From: Planctomycetota bacterium
GTDB lineage: Bacteria > Planctomycetota > Phycisphaerae > Phycisphaerales > UBA1924
Reading direction: 5' to 3'
DNA: 64,000 nt
Assembly (NCBI GenBank): GCA_003696675.1
Contig: RFGH01000117.1
Location: 1-64,000 of the forward strand
Every line of letters starts with the position of its first letter. The first letter of the stretch is position 1. The notes under the pieces are model-generated. The model was given only the letters and a program-made list of their open reading frames with translations, did not search any database and had not been told where the DNA came from. Positions 8,014 through 17,620 of this stretch are shown here, piece by piece. The translations under genes were made by a program, and so were the position numbers.

Positions 8014-10085
8014 GCTGCCTCCGGCGCCGGGGATCTAGGCTCGATCAGCCGCATGCAGCGTCCCGCCCGCACCCGGACACGCGGATCGGGATCCGACTGA
8101 GCCGCCTCGATCACACGCCGCACCGCGCTGCGCCATCCGGGGCCGATCGCGTCGCGCCGGCTCGGACGCAGCGCCCGCTCGGCCGCCCATGCACCGCTGA
8201 GTCGGTGCGCCGCCCGATCATCGCTGAGCATCCGCGCGAGCGCTTCGCCGGCCGCCCCGCCGGCGTCGGGCGACAGCCCGTCGAGCATCAGCACCCGCCG
8301 GACCGCGCTGCCGCGCACCCGATGGCTCGCGTCGTTCTTGTACTCCAGCAGCACGCCCGGGTCCGGGTCCACAGATTCGAGCGCGTTGGACCGCACCCGC
8401 GGGTCGGGGGCGTTCAATGATGCCCGCACGACCCGTCGCGCCGGCTCGCTGTCCACGCCCGCCAGCGCCGCCACCGCAGTCGCACGCACCCGATCGTCCG
8501 TGTGGGTGGTCGCCAGATCCACCAGATCCATCTCGAACCGCTCGGACAGCCGCAGCCCTCGCACCAGCATCAACGCGTTCATCACCGACGAAGAATCCGC
8601 CAGCCGCTCCCGCACCGACTTGACGAACGAGATGGGATCACGCTCGAACACCCGACGCGCGGCCAGCCGCGACGCCGCCGTGCCGGCGAACGGATCGATC
8701 CGCTCCCGCTCGGCCCGCGCGATGTCGCGGACCTCCGCGTGCGGCGACCGTGCCAGCGTGCCGGCCAAAGCGATGCGACGCTGCCCAGATGCCATGGTCA
8801 CCAGCGGCGCCGCCACCCCCAGCGTCGCCCATCGGACAGCCGCGGATCGCGCGATCGCCGGGTCGGGGTCGTAGATGAAATCCGTCAGGTCCGACGGATG
8901 CGCCGCGTGCACACCCGCCAGACGCACCAGCGCCGATTCGTCCGCCAAGGTCGGCTCGATCGCCGCCCGCCGCGCGTCCTCGTCCAGCCCGATCAACTGC
9001 ACGAAACGCACCATGCCCCGGCGTGCCTGCGACGAGAGCCTGGCGAGCGTTGCCGCGTCAGGCACCGGCGCGTGCTCCCGATCGCCCACGGAACGCACCG
9101 CACGCAATCGCCGCGCCCTGGACGGACGCATCGCCAGATACGCCCGCCGGAGAAGAATCTCGTGCTCATGCACCGAGTCCGCGCTCGAGAGCCGATCCAC
9201 ACAGGTCGACGCCACCGGCTCGATGTTCAGCCAGCGCAACGCACGCTCGCGGAGCAAAGGCGACGGTGTCCCACGCAGCACCGTCCGAATCGGGGTATGG
9301 CTCGGGTGATTCCGCTCCTTCAGCAGCCGCCGGATCCGCTCGGCCACCGCTCGCTCTAGGACGGTCCCCGGCACACGGTCGAGCACGAGCAGCGACCCGA
9401 TCAGGGGCGAGCGACAGCGATGATCCGCGAACCGCCACGCCGCATCCGACAGCCGCCGACACAGCTCGACCCGCTCGAGTTCGAGCACCTCCCGCTCGAT
9501 CGGCAGCGGGATGCGCGGGCGGGCCGCGACCGCGGCGAACTCCGACCCGAGCATCTCGGGGGGCAGGTGCGACAGCAGCGTCATCACCAGACGAAGCAAC
9601 GCCCGGTCCGCACGCAGTCGCACCGTCGGGTCCGGATCACACAGCAGACCGCACACGATCCCGGCAAAGCCGGGGTCGGCCGTATCCTCGGCAAAGCCCG
9701 CCACCGCCGACCGCACGCGTGGCGTCTTGCTCGCAGCCGCACGCTCACCGACGCGGATCCACCGGTCACGCGCCAATCCACCGATCAACGGACGCACCGA
9801 CGCCGGTATCACATCCCAGCCGGACATGATCGCGAGCATCGCGTCTTCGCCCGTCCGCTCGCGCCGTCGGGTGGCGAGGTCCGTCAGCAGCTCGATCGGA
9901 CCGGCCGCCCCGGCCCGGCGTGCCGCGCGTGCGCTCGCCGCCACCTCGAACAGCCGCAAGACGATCGGTTCACGCTCCTGCTCGGGCACCAGCGGCAACG
10001 CTTCGCCGTAAGCGGCGACGCGCTCGCGTGCCGGCGCTCGTTCCAAGGCTCGCATCGGATGATAGGGCTTTGGCTGGGATTGCAC
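8010..10085 (-). CDS. HEAT-repeat protein
   Basis: 691 residues from GTG at 10085; an in-frame ATG at 10055 would give 681. Most of the protein consists of helical repeats with the HEAT/PBS-lyase-like pattern D(P)xxxVRxxAxxAL, for example DPDPTVRLRADRALL, HTDDRVRATAVAAL, APDPRVRSNALESV and DPDPRVRVRAGRCM. There is no signal peptide or catalytic motif. Such solenoids serve as protein-binding scaffolds. It is the first gene of a two-gene unit with the membrane protein at 7681-8013. The partner and pathway are unknown. Confidence 0.75.
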   Translation of the reverse strand: MQSQPKPYHPMRALERAPARERVAAYGEALPLVPEQEREPIVLRLFEVAASARAARRAGAAGPIELLTDLATRRRERTGEDAMLAIMSGWDVIPASVRPLIGGLARDRWIRVGERAAASKTPRVRSAVAGFAEDTADPGFAGIVCGLLCDPDPTVRLRADRALLRLVMTLLSHLPPEMLGSEFAAVAARPRIPLPIEREVLELERVELCRRLSDAAWRFADHRCRSPLIGSLLVLDRVPGTVLERAVAERIRRLLKERNHPSHTPIRTVLRGTPSPLLRERALRWLNIEPVASTCVDRLSSADSVHEHEILLRRAYLAMRPSRARRLRAVRSVGDREHAPVPDAATLARLSSQARRGMVRFVQLIGLDEDARRAAIEPTLADESALVRLAGVHAAHPSDLTDFIYDPDPAIARSAAVRWATLGVAAPLVTMASGQRRIALAGTLARSPHAEVRDIARAERERIDPFAGTAASRLAARRVFERDPISFVKSVRERLADSSSVMNALMLVRGLRLSERFEMDLVDLATTHTDDRVRATAVAALAGVDSEPARRVVRASLNAPDPRVRSNALESVDPDPGVLLEYKNDASHRVRGSAVRRVLMLDGLSPDAGGAAGEALARMLSDDRAAHRLSGAWAAERALRPSRRDAIGPGWRSAVRRVIEAAQSDPDPRVRVRAGRCMRLIEPRSPAPEAA

Positions 10086-10348
10086 TGTTGAGTCCCTGTG
10101 TAATTCGTTCCGACTTACCCCATTCTCTGACGAATTACTCTAACAGTTGTGGACTGATCTTGCCGGATCCGGATATGTTGGGGGTCAACCCCGGGACACC
10201 GATCCTGGCTGGCGCACCGGGCATGGTCCGAGAAAGAGCATGCCACCCAACGGTGCATCGGCCAACTCGTCGGATCGGCGAGAGTTTCCGGCATCGACCA
10301 GCGCCCCCGTCCCCCGGGGGCCCTTTTCAGGGGAAGGACTCTCCCGCC

Positions 10349-10903
10349 ATGGCTCCCACCCGTGCTGCACCACCAACATCGACCTCACTCCAGACCTACC
10401 AGTCCGTTTTGTTCTCCCGCGGCGTGCATCCCGAGCTGTTCGATATCCGCGACCGTCGCCCCATCCACCACGGCCAATACCGCTTTGAAGCCTGGGTCCT
10501 CCCGGGACGCCATGTCCTCCGCTTCGAGCACGCCGGGCACTGCATCACCGAGCTGGTCACCGACCAGGAACGCGGCCTGCCCGACGCAGGTGTGGTCGAA
10601 TCCTTCCTATGCGCTGGCGAACGCGAGCTGGAAAAACGGTTTGAGAGCGCCGGCATTGGCTTTATGACCTCCGCCCAGACCGAGCAGCTCGGCGAGAATC
10701 TGTACCATGCCACCTTCGAGGAACTCGACGAACTCGCCCGCGAGACCCGCGCCCTGACCCACCGTTGGACCGATGAGGCCGGGTCCTGCATGTCCATCAT
10801 CGACACCCAGCGCTTCGCCCGCGAGGTCCATGTCCAGTGCTACCACCTGATCGCCCGCGAGGGGCTGGTCCTGCGAACCCAGTCGATCTTCGAGCACTTC
10901 TGA
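10349..10903 (+). CDS. DUF2617-like protein
   Basis: 184 residues from the ATG at 10349, with GGGGAAGGA about 11 nt upstream; the open frame runs further upstream but the extra part has no coding character. The sequence SRGVHPELFDIRDRRPIHHG and VLPGRHVLRFEHAGHCITEL resembles what I recall of the uncharacterised DUF2617 family, an assignment made from memory and therefore tentative. It appears soluble, with no signal peptide and no catalytic motif I can name. A strong intrinsic terminator follows 35 nt after the stop. Confidence 0.65.
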   Translation: MAPTRAAPPTSTSLQTYQSVLFSRGVHPELFDIRDRRPIHHGQYRFEAWVLPGRHVLRFEHAGHCITELVTDQERGLPDAGVVESFLCAGERELEKRFESAGIGFMTSAQTEQLGENLYHATFEELDELARETRALTHRWTDEAGSCMSIIDTQRFAREVHVQCYHLIAREGLVLRTQSIFEHF

Positions 10904-10937
10904 AGCGTGGGGATCGGCTCCCCTGCAGAAAACTGAA

Positions 10938-10975
10938 CAAGGCCCGGGCGAGTGAGTCCGGGCCTTGCCTTTTTC
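10938..10975 (+). terminator. Intrinsic terminator after the DUF2617-like gene
   Basis: A perfect 10-bp stem (CAAGGCCCGG / CCGGGCCTTG) with a 10-nt loop is followed by CCTTTTT. It lies 35 nt after the stop at 10903 and only a few nt before the -10 element of the next gene, so the two units are separated. Confidence 0.85.
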
Positions 10976-10978
10976 GGC

Positions 10979-10984
10979 TACGCT
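10979..10984 (+). promoter_or_regulatory. Candidate -10 element for a leaderless mRNA
   Basis: TACGCT, then exactly 6 nt, then the ATG at 10991. It sits directly behind the terminator's T-tract, so any -35 element would have to lie inside the terminator stem; none is convincing. Same layout as at 3368. Confidence 0.5.
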
Positions 10985-10990
10985 CGGCCC

Positions 10991-11383
10991 ATGCCGCCCA
11001 AAGCCGACCCCGACGCCTTCATGGCGGCCCTTCAGCATCCCCTCCGCTCCGATATCGACTTCGTCCGGGCTGTCATCCGAAAGGCAGTCCCCGCGGCGAC
11101 GGAAGGCATCAAGTGGAACGCCCCCAGTTTCCGTTTGGAGGACGACTTCGCCACCTTTCACCTGCGTCCCACGGACTCGGTGTGCGTGATCCTTCACACC
11201 GGGGCGAAGAAACGACCGAAGCCTCTGGACATGGCGATCGAAGACACTTCGGGGCTGCTGGAGTGGTTGGCGAAAGACCGGTGCCTGGCCCGGCTCGGGG
11301 CGGGCAACGCGGTCCGATCGAACCGCACCCTTTTCGAGGCCGTGCTCAAGGCGTGGGTGTCCCGGCTGACCGATCGGGCGTGA
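10991..11383 (+). CDS. DUF1801 (YdhG-like) protein
   Basis: 130 residues. EGIKWNAPSFRLEDDFATFHL matches the DUF1801/YdhG core (kWgaPsf pattern), followed by the basic segment GAKKRPKP. The family is small, soluble and of unknown role. The start at 10991 is preferred over the longer frame beginning at 10952 because the longer version would read through the terminator stem and because TACGCT is placed 6 nt before this ATG. Confidence 0.75.
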   Translation: MPPKADPDAFMAALQHPLRSDIDFVRAVIRKAVPAATEGIKWNAPSFRLEDDFATFHLRPTDSVCVILHTGAKKRPKPLDMAIEDTSGLLEWLAKDRCLARLGAGNAVRSNRTLFEAVLKAWVSRLTDRA

Positions 11384-11673
11384 GTATCCGTCCGTGTCCG
11401 ACGCGGCCTGATCCCAACAGGGCTGCTGTCCCGGGAAGATTTCGCCGATAGACTTGGGGCATGACGAAGGTCGCCGGCCAGTCCGGGGTGGTGCAGAGCC
11501 GCCGAATTAACACGCCCCGCTGAGGGGCGCCGGTATCGATCCGGACCGACCCGCCAGCGGGGCCACCGACCGAACCCGGTCGGACCAACCCGTCCGAGCT
11601 TTCCGCTCTCCCACCATTTCCGACCAATCATGAATCCCCGGGCTGATCCCGCCCGGGCGCGAGGTGACCACCG
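11384..11673. other. Leader region upstream of ileS
   Basis: This 290-nt gap holds two short GC hairpins (GCCCC...GGGGC near 11514 and GACCGAACCCGGTC near 11568). I looked for a T-box (a conserved specifier stem and a TGGNACCGCG element) and did not find one. No promoter stands out. Confidence 0.4.
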
Positions 11674-14571
11674 ATGTCCGGCACGGCCGAGAAGCCCAAC
11701 TACAAGAAGACCCTGAACCTGCCCAAGACCTCGTTCGCCATGAAGGCGAACCTCGTCCAGAACGAACCGGCCAGCCTCAAGCGATGGGCCGGACTCGCCG
11801 GAGGCAAAGGCCTCTACAATGCGATGCGCGAGGCGAGCGCTGGACGCGAGCGGTTTGTCTTCCATGACGGTCCGCCCTACGCCAATGGCTCGATCCACCT
11901 TGGGCACCTGATGAACAAGTGCCTGAAGGACTTCGTCGTCCGCAGCCGCTTCATGATGGGCCAGGACTGCCCCTTCGTCCCCGGCTGGGACTGCCACGGG
12001 CTGCCGATCGAGCACAAGGTGATGACCGACCTCGTCGAATCCGGCAAGGCCAAGAAGCTCGACGGGCTGGACGAGGACACCCGTCGGATGGCCGTGCGCC
12101 GCGAGTGCAAGGCCTACGCCGACAAGCAGATCGACCTGCAGCGTGGCCAGATGCAACGCCTGCTGACCGTGGGCGACTACGACGACCCGTACTTGACCAT
12201 GGCCCCCGACTACGAAGCGGCGGTGCTGGAGGTGCTGGCGGAACTGTGCGCCCAAGGACTGGTTTACAAGGCCCTCAAGCCGGTTCACTGGTCGGTCGCG
12301 AACGAAACAGCCCTCGCCGACGCGGAACTCGAGTACGAGGACCGCGAGGATCTGTCGGTCTATGTCGATTTCGAGGGCGCGGACGCCGAAGCGATCTACG
12401 CGGCGTTCGGCGTGTCGGAGGACGAGCGGGAGGACAAGGACCTCCACGCCACGCCCAGCTTCATGATCTGGACCACCACCCCGTGGACGCTGCCGGCCAA
12501 CCTGGCCATCGCGGTCCACGAGAAGTTCGAGTACGCGCTGGCGAAGATCGACGGCAACCTGACCGTGCTGGCAGCCGAGCTGCTGCCGAAGGTCGTCAAA
12601 GCCGCCAAGGCCGAGGATGTCGAGGTTGTGGCCACCACCACCGGCGACCGGCTGCTCGGGCTGCGCTATAAGCACCCGTTCCGCGACGCCGCGCCGGAAG
12701 TCGGAAACACTTCCAAGTGCTACACCATCGTCTCGGCGGACTATGTCACCCTCGAAGACGGCACCGGGCTGGTCCACACCGCGCCCGGTCACGGCACCGA
12801 GGACTACCAGACCGGCCTGCGGGTCGGTCTGCCGGTCTATTGCCCGGTCCAGGGCGACGGCTCGTACGACGACACCGTCCCAGAGTGGCTGCGCGGCGTG
12901 AACATCTGGAAAGCCAACGAGATGATCGCCAAGCACCTGACCGACTCGGGACACATGTTCTATCAACACAAGTTCATGCACTCCTACCCGCACGACTGGC
13001 GGAGCAAGACCCCGGTCATCTTCCGCTGCACCGAGCAGTGGTTCGTGAGCGTGGACACGCCGACAAAGCGGGACGGCAAATCCATGCGCGAGATGGCGCT
13101 GGCCGCGACCGGTGAGGGCGGTACGGTCTCGTTCGTGCCCGCGTGGGGGCGCAACCGGATGCGGGGAATGCTCGAGTCCCGCCCGGACTGGTGCATCAGC
13201 CGCCAGCGGGCATGGGGCCTGCCGATCCCGGGGTTCACCATGCCCGACGGCTCGGCGTTCATGACCGCCGCGTCGGTCAAGGCCGTCGCCGATGTGGTGC
13301 GTGCGAAGGGCTCGGACGCCTGGTTTACCATGTCGCCCTCGGAACTGCTGGAAAACTACGACGCGAAGGCCGACACCGACGCGCCGGAATCGTTGCGCTC
13401 CGGCTCGGTCACCTTCGCCGACCTCAAGAAAGGCCGGGACATCCTCGATGTCTGGTTCGAGTCCGGCTCATCTTGGAACGCGGTCATGCGCCAGCGCTTT
13501 GGCGACGCGGCGTACCCGATCGACCTCTATCTGGAAGGCTCAGACCAGCACCGCGGCTGGTTCCAGCTGTCGCTGCTGCCTGGGCTGGGCGTGACCGGGC
13601 AGGCCCCTTTCAAAACACTGCTGACCCACGGCTTCATGGTCGACAAGGAGGGCAAGAAGCTCTCCAAGTCCAAGGGCGCTGCACTCAAAGATCTGTTCGA
13701 CCGATACGGCGCCGATGTGCTCCGCTGGTGGGTCTGCTCGCTGGCGTACGAGAACGATGTCAAGGTCGACGAGGAGTTCTTCGCCCTCGCCGGACAGAGC
13801 TATGTCAAGGTCCGCAACACGCTGCGCTTCATGCTCAGCAACCTGGGCGACTACAGTCATCAGCCGGTTACCCACGCCCCCACTTCGCTCGAAGCCTGGG
13901 TACTGAGCGAGTTCGACGCGCTGACGGCCAAGGTCCGCAAGGCCTTCGAGAAGTACGCCTTCCATGAGGCCCACAAGCTCCTCTACAACTTCTGCAACAC
14001 AACGCTCAGCAGCGAATACCTCTCGGCGGTCAAGGACCGGCTGTACTGCGACGCCCCCGGCTCCGAACGCCGGCGGCGGACGCAGGCATGCCTGTGGACC
14101 CTGACCGAGGGGCTGTGCCAGCTGCTCGCGCCCGTGCTGTGCCACACGGCCGACGAGGCGTATCGCGCCCTCCTAAACGCGGAGGACGATACCTGCGTGC
14201 ATCTGACGGGGTTCCCGTCGCCGTCCGGCGTTTCGCCCGACCCGCGCTGGGCAAAGGTCATGGACCTGATCACCCAGGCATCACGCTCGCTCGAGCAGGC
14301 GAGGTCCAACCGAGGCATCGAGAACCCCCTCGATGCCGGGCTGGCTGTCGCCAATACCGAGGGGCTCCTCGACGGCTTCGACCTCTGCGACCTCGCGGAC
14401 TTCTGCGGCGTGTCGCGTTTCGAGATCAAGCCGGACGGACCGATCGAGGTGCTCGACCTGCGGGACGAGCCGCGTTGCGAGCGGTCGTGGAAGCGCGACG
14501 GCACAGTCAAACTCCGCTCCGACGGTGGCATGCTGTCCGACCGGGACGCGCAGGCGGTGGGCGTCGCCTGA
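11674..14571 (+). CDS. ileS: Isoleucyl-tRNA synthetase
   Basis: 965 residues, ATG 11674 with GAGGTG upstream. Class I signature HLGH in PPYANGSIHLGHLMNK; the CP1 editing domain has WTTTPWTLPANLAIAV and GTGLVHTAPGHGTEDY; the catalytic WCISRQRAWGLPIP segment and the second signature KKLSKSKG are present. It charges tRNA-Ile and edits mis-activated valine. The C-terminal zinc-binding module of bacterial IleS is degenerate: the usual CERCW reads CERSW and the second Cys pair reads LSDRD, so zinc is unlikely to be bound there. The gene stands alone, with a 290-nt leader before it. Confidence 0.97.
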   Translation: MSGTAEKPNYKKTLNLPKTSFAMKANLVQNEPASLKRWAGLAGGKGLYNAMREASAGRERFVFHDGPPYANGSIHLGHLMNKCLKDFVVRSRFMMGQDCPFVPGWDCHGLPIEHKVMTDLVESGKAKKLDGLDEDTRRMAVRRECKAYADKQIDLQRGQMQRLLTVGDYDDPYLTMAPDYEAAVLEVLAELCAQGLVYKALKPVHWSVANETALADAELEYEDREDLSVYVDFEGADAEAIYAAFGVSEDEREDKDLHATPSFMIWTTTPWTLPANLAIAVHEKFEYALAKIDGNLTVLAAELLPKVVKAAKAEDVEVVATTTGDRLLGLRYKHPFRDAAPEVGNTSKCYTIVSADYVTLEDGTGLVHTAPGHGTEDYQTGLRVGLPVYCPVQGDGSYDDTVPEWLRGVNIWKANEMIAKHLTDSGHMFYQHKFMHSYPHDWRSKTPVIFRCTEQWFVSVDTPTKRDGKSMREMALAATGEGGTVSFVPAWGRNRMRGMLESRPDWCISRQRAWGLPIPGFTMPDGSAFMTAASVKAVADVVRAKGSDAWFTMSPSELLENYDAKADTDAPESLRSGSVTFADLKKGRDILDVWFESGSSWNAVMRQRFGDAAYPIDLYLEGSDQHRGWFQLSLLPGLGVTGQAPFKTLLTHGFMVDKEGKKLSKSKGAALKDLFDRYGADVLRWWVCSLAYENDVKVDEEFFALAGQSYVKVRNTLRFMLSNLGDYSHQPVTHAPTSLEAWVLSEFDALTAKVRKAFEKYAFHEAHKLLYNFCNTTLSSEYLSAVKDRLYCDAPGSERRRRTQACLWTLTEGLCQLLAPVLCHTADEAYRALLNAEDDTCVHLTGFPSPSGVSPDPRWAKVMDLITQASRSLEQARSNRGIENPLDAGLAVANTEGLLDGFDLCDLADFCGVSRFEIKPDGPIEVLDLRDEPRCERSWKRDGTVKLRSDGGMLSDRDAQAVGVA

Positions 14572-14779
14572 TTGAATCATGCTCCGCGGTCATCGTTCGT
14601 TGCGCGACGGCTCGGTTTGTGTCCGATCCAGCGGTGCGTCCGAGAACCTCCCGGTGTTGCCGCTGAGCCGCGCGTTTGTAGGGTGTGGCGGGAACACAAC
14701 GGCCGCGTGTGCGCCGGGTGTTGCCGTGCGGCATCACTCAGCATGACATCGCCCGGAGCAGGGTCGATTCTTGGGTGTG

Positions 14780-15658
14780 ATGAGCGACGCCCTGCCCCCC
14801 CACCGCGACGATGTCCCGACACCGACCCCCCGACGACAGACGGTGCGTCCACCCGGGGCGTACGCGCCGAGCGATCCATCGTCCGGCCCGCAGGCCGCCG
14901 ATCAACTGACCGCCGTCGCCCACGAGCTGCGGAACATGCTCGATGGGTCGATGCGCTGGCTCGGTCTCGCGGCGGCGGTGCTTCCCGGGGACGACCTGCA
15001 AGCCGATGCCGAGAAACTGCACACGGCCCGCGAGCAGATCCGGTTGGTCCAGGGAACGCTCGAACGGATGAGCTCCATGGTGAATGCCGCCCTGCGGACG
15101 CGGACCGTTCCGATCGGCTCTGCGCTCCTGGGCGTGTCGGAGGCGGTCTCGCTCGGCATGGCGATCGACCACGCCGTGGATGTGGTGCGCCCTCTGGCCA
15201 ACGACCGCGGGGTGCAGATCGCGCTGACCATCCACGCGGACGCCGGCTGCGTGCCGGCAGGGGCCATGTACACCGTGGTCCTCAACGGGCTGATGAACGC
15301 CATTCAGTCCATCGGGCGTGCCGCCGAACGCGACACGCTGAATCCGGGGGGGCTGGTCGAGGTGCTCGCCACGGTCGACCCGTTGCATGCCGAAGTCATC
15401 GTGGATATCCGCGATGACGGGGCGGGCATCGACCCGAAGGTGAAGGGTGAGAACGCGTTCCGTCACGGCGTGACGACGAACGAAAACGGCTTTGGGATCG
15501 GGCTGGCGCTCTCGCGCCAGATCGTCGAGGGCATGGAGGGTGTGATCTCGCTTGCCGAGCGGGAGGACCGGGAAGGCTCACACAGGCCCGGCGCGGTGCT
15601 GCGTGTTCGGATCCCGCTGCACCAGAAGGCGGACGAACTCGACCGCAGGGTGGGCTGA
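14780..15658 (+). CDS. Soluble sensor histidine kinase (NtrB/FlgS-like)
   Basis: 292 residues from the ATG at 14780 (a TTG at 14771 in frame is less likely). The dimerisation helix has AHELRN with the phospho-accepting H48; the ATPase domain has the N box LNGLMNAIQS, G1 DIRDDGAGI and G2 GFGIGLALSRQ. No transmembrane segment or PAS domain is visible; only about 40 low-complexity residues precede the H box, so it senses something in the cytoplasm. Its stop shares one base with the start of the sigma-54 activator (TGATG), making a cognate pair. Soluble kinases of this design control flagellar genes in several phyla. Confidence 0.85.
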   Translation: MSDALPPHRDDVPTPTPRRQTVRPPGAYAPSDPSSGPQAADQLTAVAHELRNMLDGSMRWLGLAAAVLPGDDLQADAEKLHTAREQIRLVQGTLERMSSMVNAALRTRTVPIGSALLGVSEAVSLGMAIDHAVDVVRPLANDRGVQIALTIHADAGCVPAGAMYTVVLNGLMNAIQSIGRAAERDTLNPGGLVEVLATVDPLHAEVIVDIRDDGAGIDPKVKGENAFRHGVTTNENGFGIGLALSRQIVEGMEGVISLAEREDREGSHRPGAVLRVRIPLHQKADELDRRVG

Positions 15659-17097
15659 TGGAGAACCAGACCCGCGTCATCGTGATCGACGACGACCCGA
15701 TCGTGGCCGATTCTCTGGCCGCGTTCTTCGAGCGGGAGGGCTGCCGATCGCTCGCGGTCTATGGCTCGCAGGAGGCGCTGGCCGCGCTGAAGTCGGGCGA
15801 CGAGGCTGGCGACCCGTTCGGGGTGGCCGTGTGCGATATCAACCTGCCCGGCAAGGATGGGCTGGAACTCCTGGGCGACATCGTCCGCAAGCACCGTCAG
15901 ACCGCGGTTTTGATGCTGACCGGGTACGGAACCGTCGAGTCGGCGGTCGAAGCCCTGCGTCGTGGGGCGATCGACTATCTGACCAAGCCCCTCGTCGATG
16001 ACGAGCTGCGCATCGCGTTGCAGAGGGCATTGCGCCATCAGGCGTTGCAAAGCGAGAACAAACGACTGCGCGATCGCATCGAGCACGAGTACGGGCTGGG
16101 TGGGATCGTGGGCCATGATCCGCGTATGCAGCGGATCTTCGAGGTGGTCCGGGCGGTGGCGGCCAGCCGCACGACCGTGCTGATGACCGGCGAGTCCGGT
16201 GTGGGCAAGTCGCTCATCGCCGGCGCGATCCACCAGGCCAGCCCGCGGGCGGATAAGCCATACATCGAACTGTCGTGCGGTTCGATCCCCGAGACGCTTC
16301 TGGAAAGCGAGCTGTTCGGGCATGTGAAGGGCGCCTTTACCGGGGCTCATGCCGATAAGCCGGGGCGGTTTCTGGCGGCCAACGGCGGGACGCTGTTTCT
16401 GGATGAGATCAACTCGGCGTCGCCCGGGATGCAGCTCAAGCTGCTGCGCGTGCTGCAGGAGCGTAAGTTCGAGCCTGTGGGGTCGAATGAGACGATCGAG
16501 GTGGATGTGCGGGTGATTCTGGCCAGCAACCAGCCGCTGGAAGAACTGGTCAACCAGGGCAAGTTCCGCCAGGACCTCTACTACCGGATCAATGTGGTGA
16601 AGATCGAGGTGCCTCCGCTCCGGGAGCGTGTGGGTGATATTCCGGCGTTGGCCGAGCGGTTTCTTGAAACTCAGTCCGAGCAGTTGGGGCGGACATTCGC
16701 GGGGTTCGCTCCGGAGGCGATGGATGCGCTCCGGAGGTATCCGTTCCCGGGTAATGTGCGTGAGCTGGCGAACATCGTCGAGCGGGCCGCGGTGCTTGCT
16801 CGTGGGCAGACGATCACGCTCGAGGACTTGCCGGCCCAAGTGGTCGATGCCGATGCGCCGCACCCCCTGATGCGGGCGCGCGGCGCCCGACCAGACGGAG
16901 ATGACGCTCCGTGGGTGCCGATGACGCTGGCGGACGCGTTGATCGAGCCGGAGCGCCGGATCATTCTCAAAGCGTTGGAGGCGAACGGCTGGAACCGGAC
17001 CGCGACCGCGGATCAGTTGGGCATCAATCGGACAACGCTTTACAAGAAGATGCGTTCGCTCGGGATTGATCCGGACGATCACGCCAAGGCGGGCTGA
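15658..17097 (+). CDS. Sigma-54-dependent response regulator (NtrC/FlgR-like)
   Basis: 479 residues. The receiver domain (1-120) has IDDDP and the phospho-acceptor D60 in VCDINLPG. The AAA+ domain has Walker A GESGVGKS (178-185), ESELFGHVKGAFTGA with the sigma-54-contacting GAFTGA loop at 225-230, and GTLFLDEI as Walker B. A Fis-type helix-turn-helix closes the protein (NRTATADQLGINRTTLYKKM). It would activate RNA polymerase-sigma54 promoters when phosphorylated by the kinase encoded just upstream. A sigma-54-like promoter precedes fliM at 44153 in this window, which makes flagellar control a reasonable hypothesis. Confidence 0.92.
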   Translation: MENQTRVIVIDDDPIVADSLAAFFEREGCRSLAVYGSQEALAALKSGDEAGDPFGVAVCDINLPGKDGLELLGDIVRKHRQTAVLMLTGYGTVESAVEALRRGAIDYLTKPLVDDELRIALQRALRHQALQSENKRLRDRIEHEYGLGGIVGHDPRMQRIFEVVRAVAASRTTVLMTGESGVGKSLIAGAIHQASPRADKPYIELSCGSIPETLLESELFGHVKGAFTGAHADKPGRFLAANGGTLFLDEINSASPGMQLKLLRVLQERKFEPVGSNETIEVDVRVILASNQPLEELVNQGKFRQDLYYRINVVKIEVPPLRERVGDIPALAERFLETQSEQLGRTFAGFAPEAMDALRRYPFPGNVRELANIVERAAVLARGQTITLEDLPAQVVDADAPHPLMRARGARPDGDDAPWVPMTLADALIEPERRIILKALEANGWNRTATADQLGINRTTLYKKMRSLGIDPDDHAKAG

Positions 17098-17106
17098 CCG
17101 CGTGAA

Positions 17107-17523
17107 TCAGGGCCTGTTGCCGGGGAAGCGTCTGAGGTAGGCGATCACATCGCGGATCTGGTCGTCGGTGAGCTGATCCTCCGGGAAGCCGCCGCGGGGC
17201 GGCATCGAGACGCCGCCCGGGACTTCGCGGCCCTGGATGACATATTGAAGGAGCTGCTCGTCCGTCTGGGACTTCACGAACTCCGACGCGGTGAGGTCCT
17301 TGCCGTTGTTGGGCATGCCCTTGGCATCGGTGCCGTGGCAGGCGGCGCAGGTTCGCAGGAAGGTGTTGCGACCGTTGACGATCTGTGTTTGAGAAACCGC
17401 CGGGGTGACGGGCGCATCGGCTTTGGGGGTCGCGGCGTCTTTCTCTTCCCCGCCGCAGCCGGTGGCGGCGAGAACGACGGCGAGAAGGCTGGCGGTGGCG
17501 ATGGAGTAGATCTGCTGGCGCAT
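17107..17523 (-). CDS. Lipoprotein c-type cytochrome
   Basis: 138 residues from the ATG at 17523, which has AAGGAGG 7 nt upstream; the frame extends to 17580 but this start fits the signal. The leader ends in a lipobox, AATGC, with lipidated C23. The haem site is CAACHG (about residues 59-64), and the likely distal Met is in GVSMPPRGGF. Length and layout fit a monohaem class I cytochrome c anchored to the outer face of a membrane, carrying electrons between respiratory complexes. The nearest neighbours (regulator, pilT) give no hint of its partner. It converges on the activator gene with only 9 nt between. Confidence 0.88.
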   Translation of the reverse strand: MRQQIYSIATASLLAVVLAATGCGGEEKDAATPKADAPVTPAVSQTQIVNGRNTFLRTCAACHGTDAKGMPNNGKDLTASEFVKSQTDEQLLQYVIQGREVPGGVSMPPRGGFPEDQLTDDQIRDVIAYLRRFPGNRP

Positions 17524-17541
17524 GGGGTGCCTCCTTATCCT

Positions 17542-17570
17542 GCTATACAGTATTCTGTCCTGTTCAACAA
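17542..17570 (-). promoter_or_regulatory. Candidate sigma-70 promoter of the cytochrome c gene
   Basis: On the minus strand TTGTTG, a 17-nt spacer and TATAGC lie just before the AAGGAGG of the cytochrome gene. The spacer contains the AT-rich, partly symmetrical stretch AATACTGTAT, a possible operator. Hexamer matches are partial. Confidence 0.4.
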
Positions 17571-17620
17571 GCCTAGTCAAGTGATACGGGATGAAGACAT
17601 CGCCTTTGGCTCCTTGGGCG

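Noticed and set aside
11384-11673. T-box or other riboswitch before ileS
   Set aside because: No conserved T-box element (TGGNACCGCG) or specifier-loop architecture; only short GC hairpins.
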